A DNA stretch of 64,000 nucleotides from Burkholderiaceae bacterium (GTDB lineage: Bacteria > Pseudomonadota > Gammaproteobacteria > Burkholderiales > Burkholderiaceae_C). Shown here piece by piece: positions 63,287-64,000 of this stretch (its first letter is position 1; every line of letters starts with the position of its first letter). A model generated the notes under the pieces. It saw only the letters and a list, made by a program, of their open reading frames with translations, was not told the DNA's origin and ran no database searches. A program made the position numbers and the translations under genes. Location of the stretch: NCBI GenBank assembly GCA_004299095.1, contig SCQQ01000042.1, forward strand, positions 1-64,000, read 5' to 3'.

Positions 63287-64000
63287 TCAGAAGTGCATGG
63301 TGATCGCATCGACCACGCGGTAATCGTTGTCCACGATAGGCATCCAGCGCCATTTGTCGAACGTGGTGCAGGGGTGCGAAATGCCGAGTCCCACCCGTTC
63401 CCCGACGACCGGCGCCAGGGCATCGTCGGCCGCGTCCCAGCGCAGGTAGGCGTGCTGATCGTTCAGTTCGCTCACGCGCCAACTGCGCGGCACCGGCCGG
63501 GCCGCGCGCTCGCCCAGCGCGGCACGCGCGATCGGGATGGGCATGTCCTGGTCATAGGAGATATCACGCCGGCCCGCCGTCAGCAGTGCCAGGTGCGGCT
63601 CGGGACACGACTGCACCGCTGCCCAGACTTCGATGGCGGGCCGCAGCCCGGCTTCGGTAGCGCAGCCGATGCGGCGATTCACTGCGCGCATCAGCTCGGC
63701 GTAATGGCCGTGGTCGTGCGTGACATAGCAGCCGGAACGCAGCAGGCCGCGCACCGGGCGATTGAGCGTTGGCCGCAAGCGCTTTGCCACGAGGTCGAAA
63801 AGCGCCGAGCCGCCGGCGGAAAACAGCAGTTCATGGGCCTCGAACAACCCCTCGGTCAGGCAGGTCTGCGCGATCGCCTGCACGCGATCCAGCAGCGCCG
63901 CCACGTAATCCGCGTCGTGCCGATCGTCGCCGGTGACACCTTGCCCCTCGTAGCATTCGATGCCGACCAGCGTGACCGCCGCACTGGCGCGCATCGCCCG
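63287..64000 (-). CDS. D-serine deaminase/D-threonine aldolase-like PLP enzyme (5' partial at window edge)
   Basis: GIECYEGQ...LFSAGGSALFD...LRSGCYVTHDHGHY...ISHPCTTFDKWRWMPIVDNDYRVVDAITMHF. Confidence 0.82.
   Translation of the reverse strand, partial: RAMRASAAVTLVGIECYEGQGVTGDDRHDADYVAALLDRVQAIAQTCLTEGLFEAHELLFSAGGSALFDLVAKRLRPTLNRPVRGLLRSGCYVTHDHGHYAELMRAVNRRIGCATEAGLRPAIEVWAAVQSCPEPHLALLTAGRRDISYDQDMPIPIARAALGERAARPVPRSWRVSELNDQHAYLRWDAADDALAPVVGERVGLGISHPCTTFDKWRWMPIVDNDYRVVDAITMHF

Overview
GC-rich, probably Burkholderiales/Betaproteobacterial chromosome segment (taxon inferred from gene content only). (1) ~0.1-23.3 kb, minus strand: surface-polysaccharide locus with initiating sugar transferase, galE, FucNAc pathway (FnlA/B/C), WbuB/WbuC-like genes, AT-rich Wzy, Wzx, AsnB-type amidotransferase, and a WbpA/B/D/E-type diacetamido-uronic acid pathway whose 2-epimerase (WbpI-like) is frameshifted. 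Several toxin-antitoxin (TA) modules sit between the sugar genes. (2) ~23.7-33.9 kb, plus strand: compact selenocysteine locus: formate dehydrogenase alpha subunit with in-frame UGA and a bSECIS-like hairpin, beta and gamma subunits, fdhE, selA, selB, tRNA-Sec, then an unusual GcvH-like/DsrE-like pair. (3) ~35.5-42.6 kb: dense TA graveyard with palindromic repeats and a solo IS110 left end. (4) ~43.1-48.5 kb: sigma54-type promoter, pilA, TfpO/O-ligase-like gene, alkaline-phosphatase-superfamily membrane enzyme, second O-ligase-like gene: a candidate pilin-modification cassette. (5) ~48.5-52 kb: TA modules, duplicated debris and a degenerate IS110. (6) ~52-64 kb: NarXL-like two-component system, FAD oxidoreductase, lon/hsp20, TPP-riboswitch-controlled porin, SDR/LysR pair, and a partial D-serine-deaminase-like gene. 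All calls come from reading sequence and translations; no database search was run.
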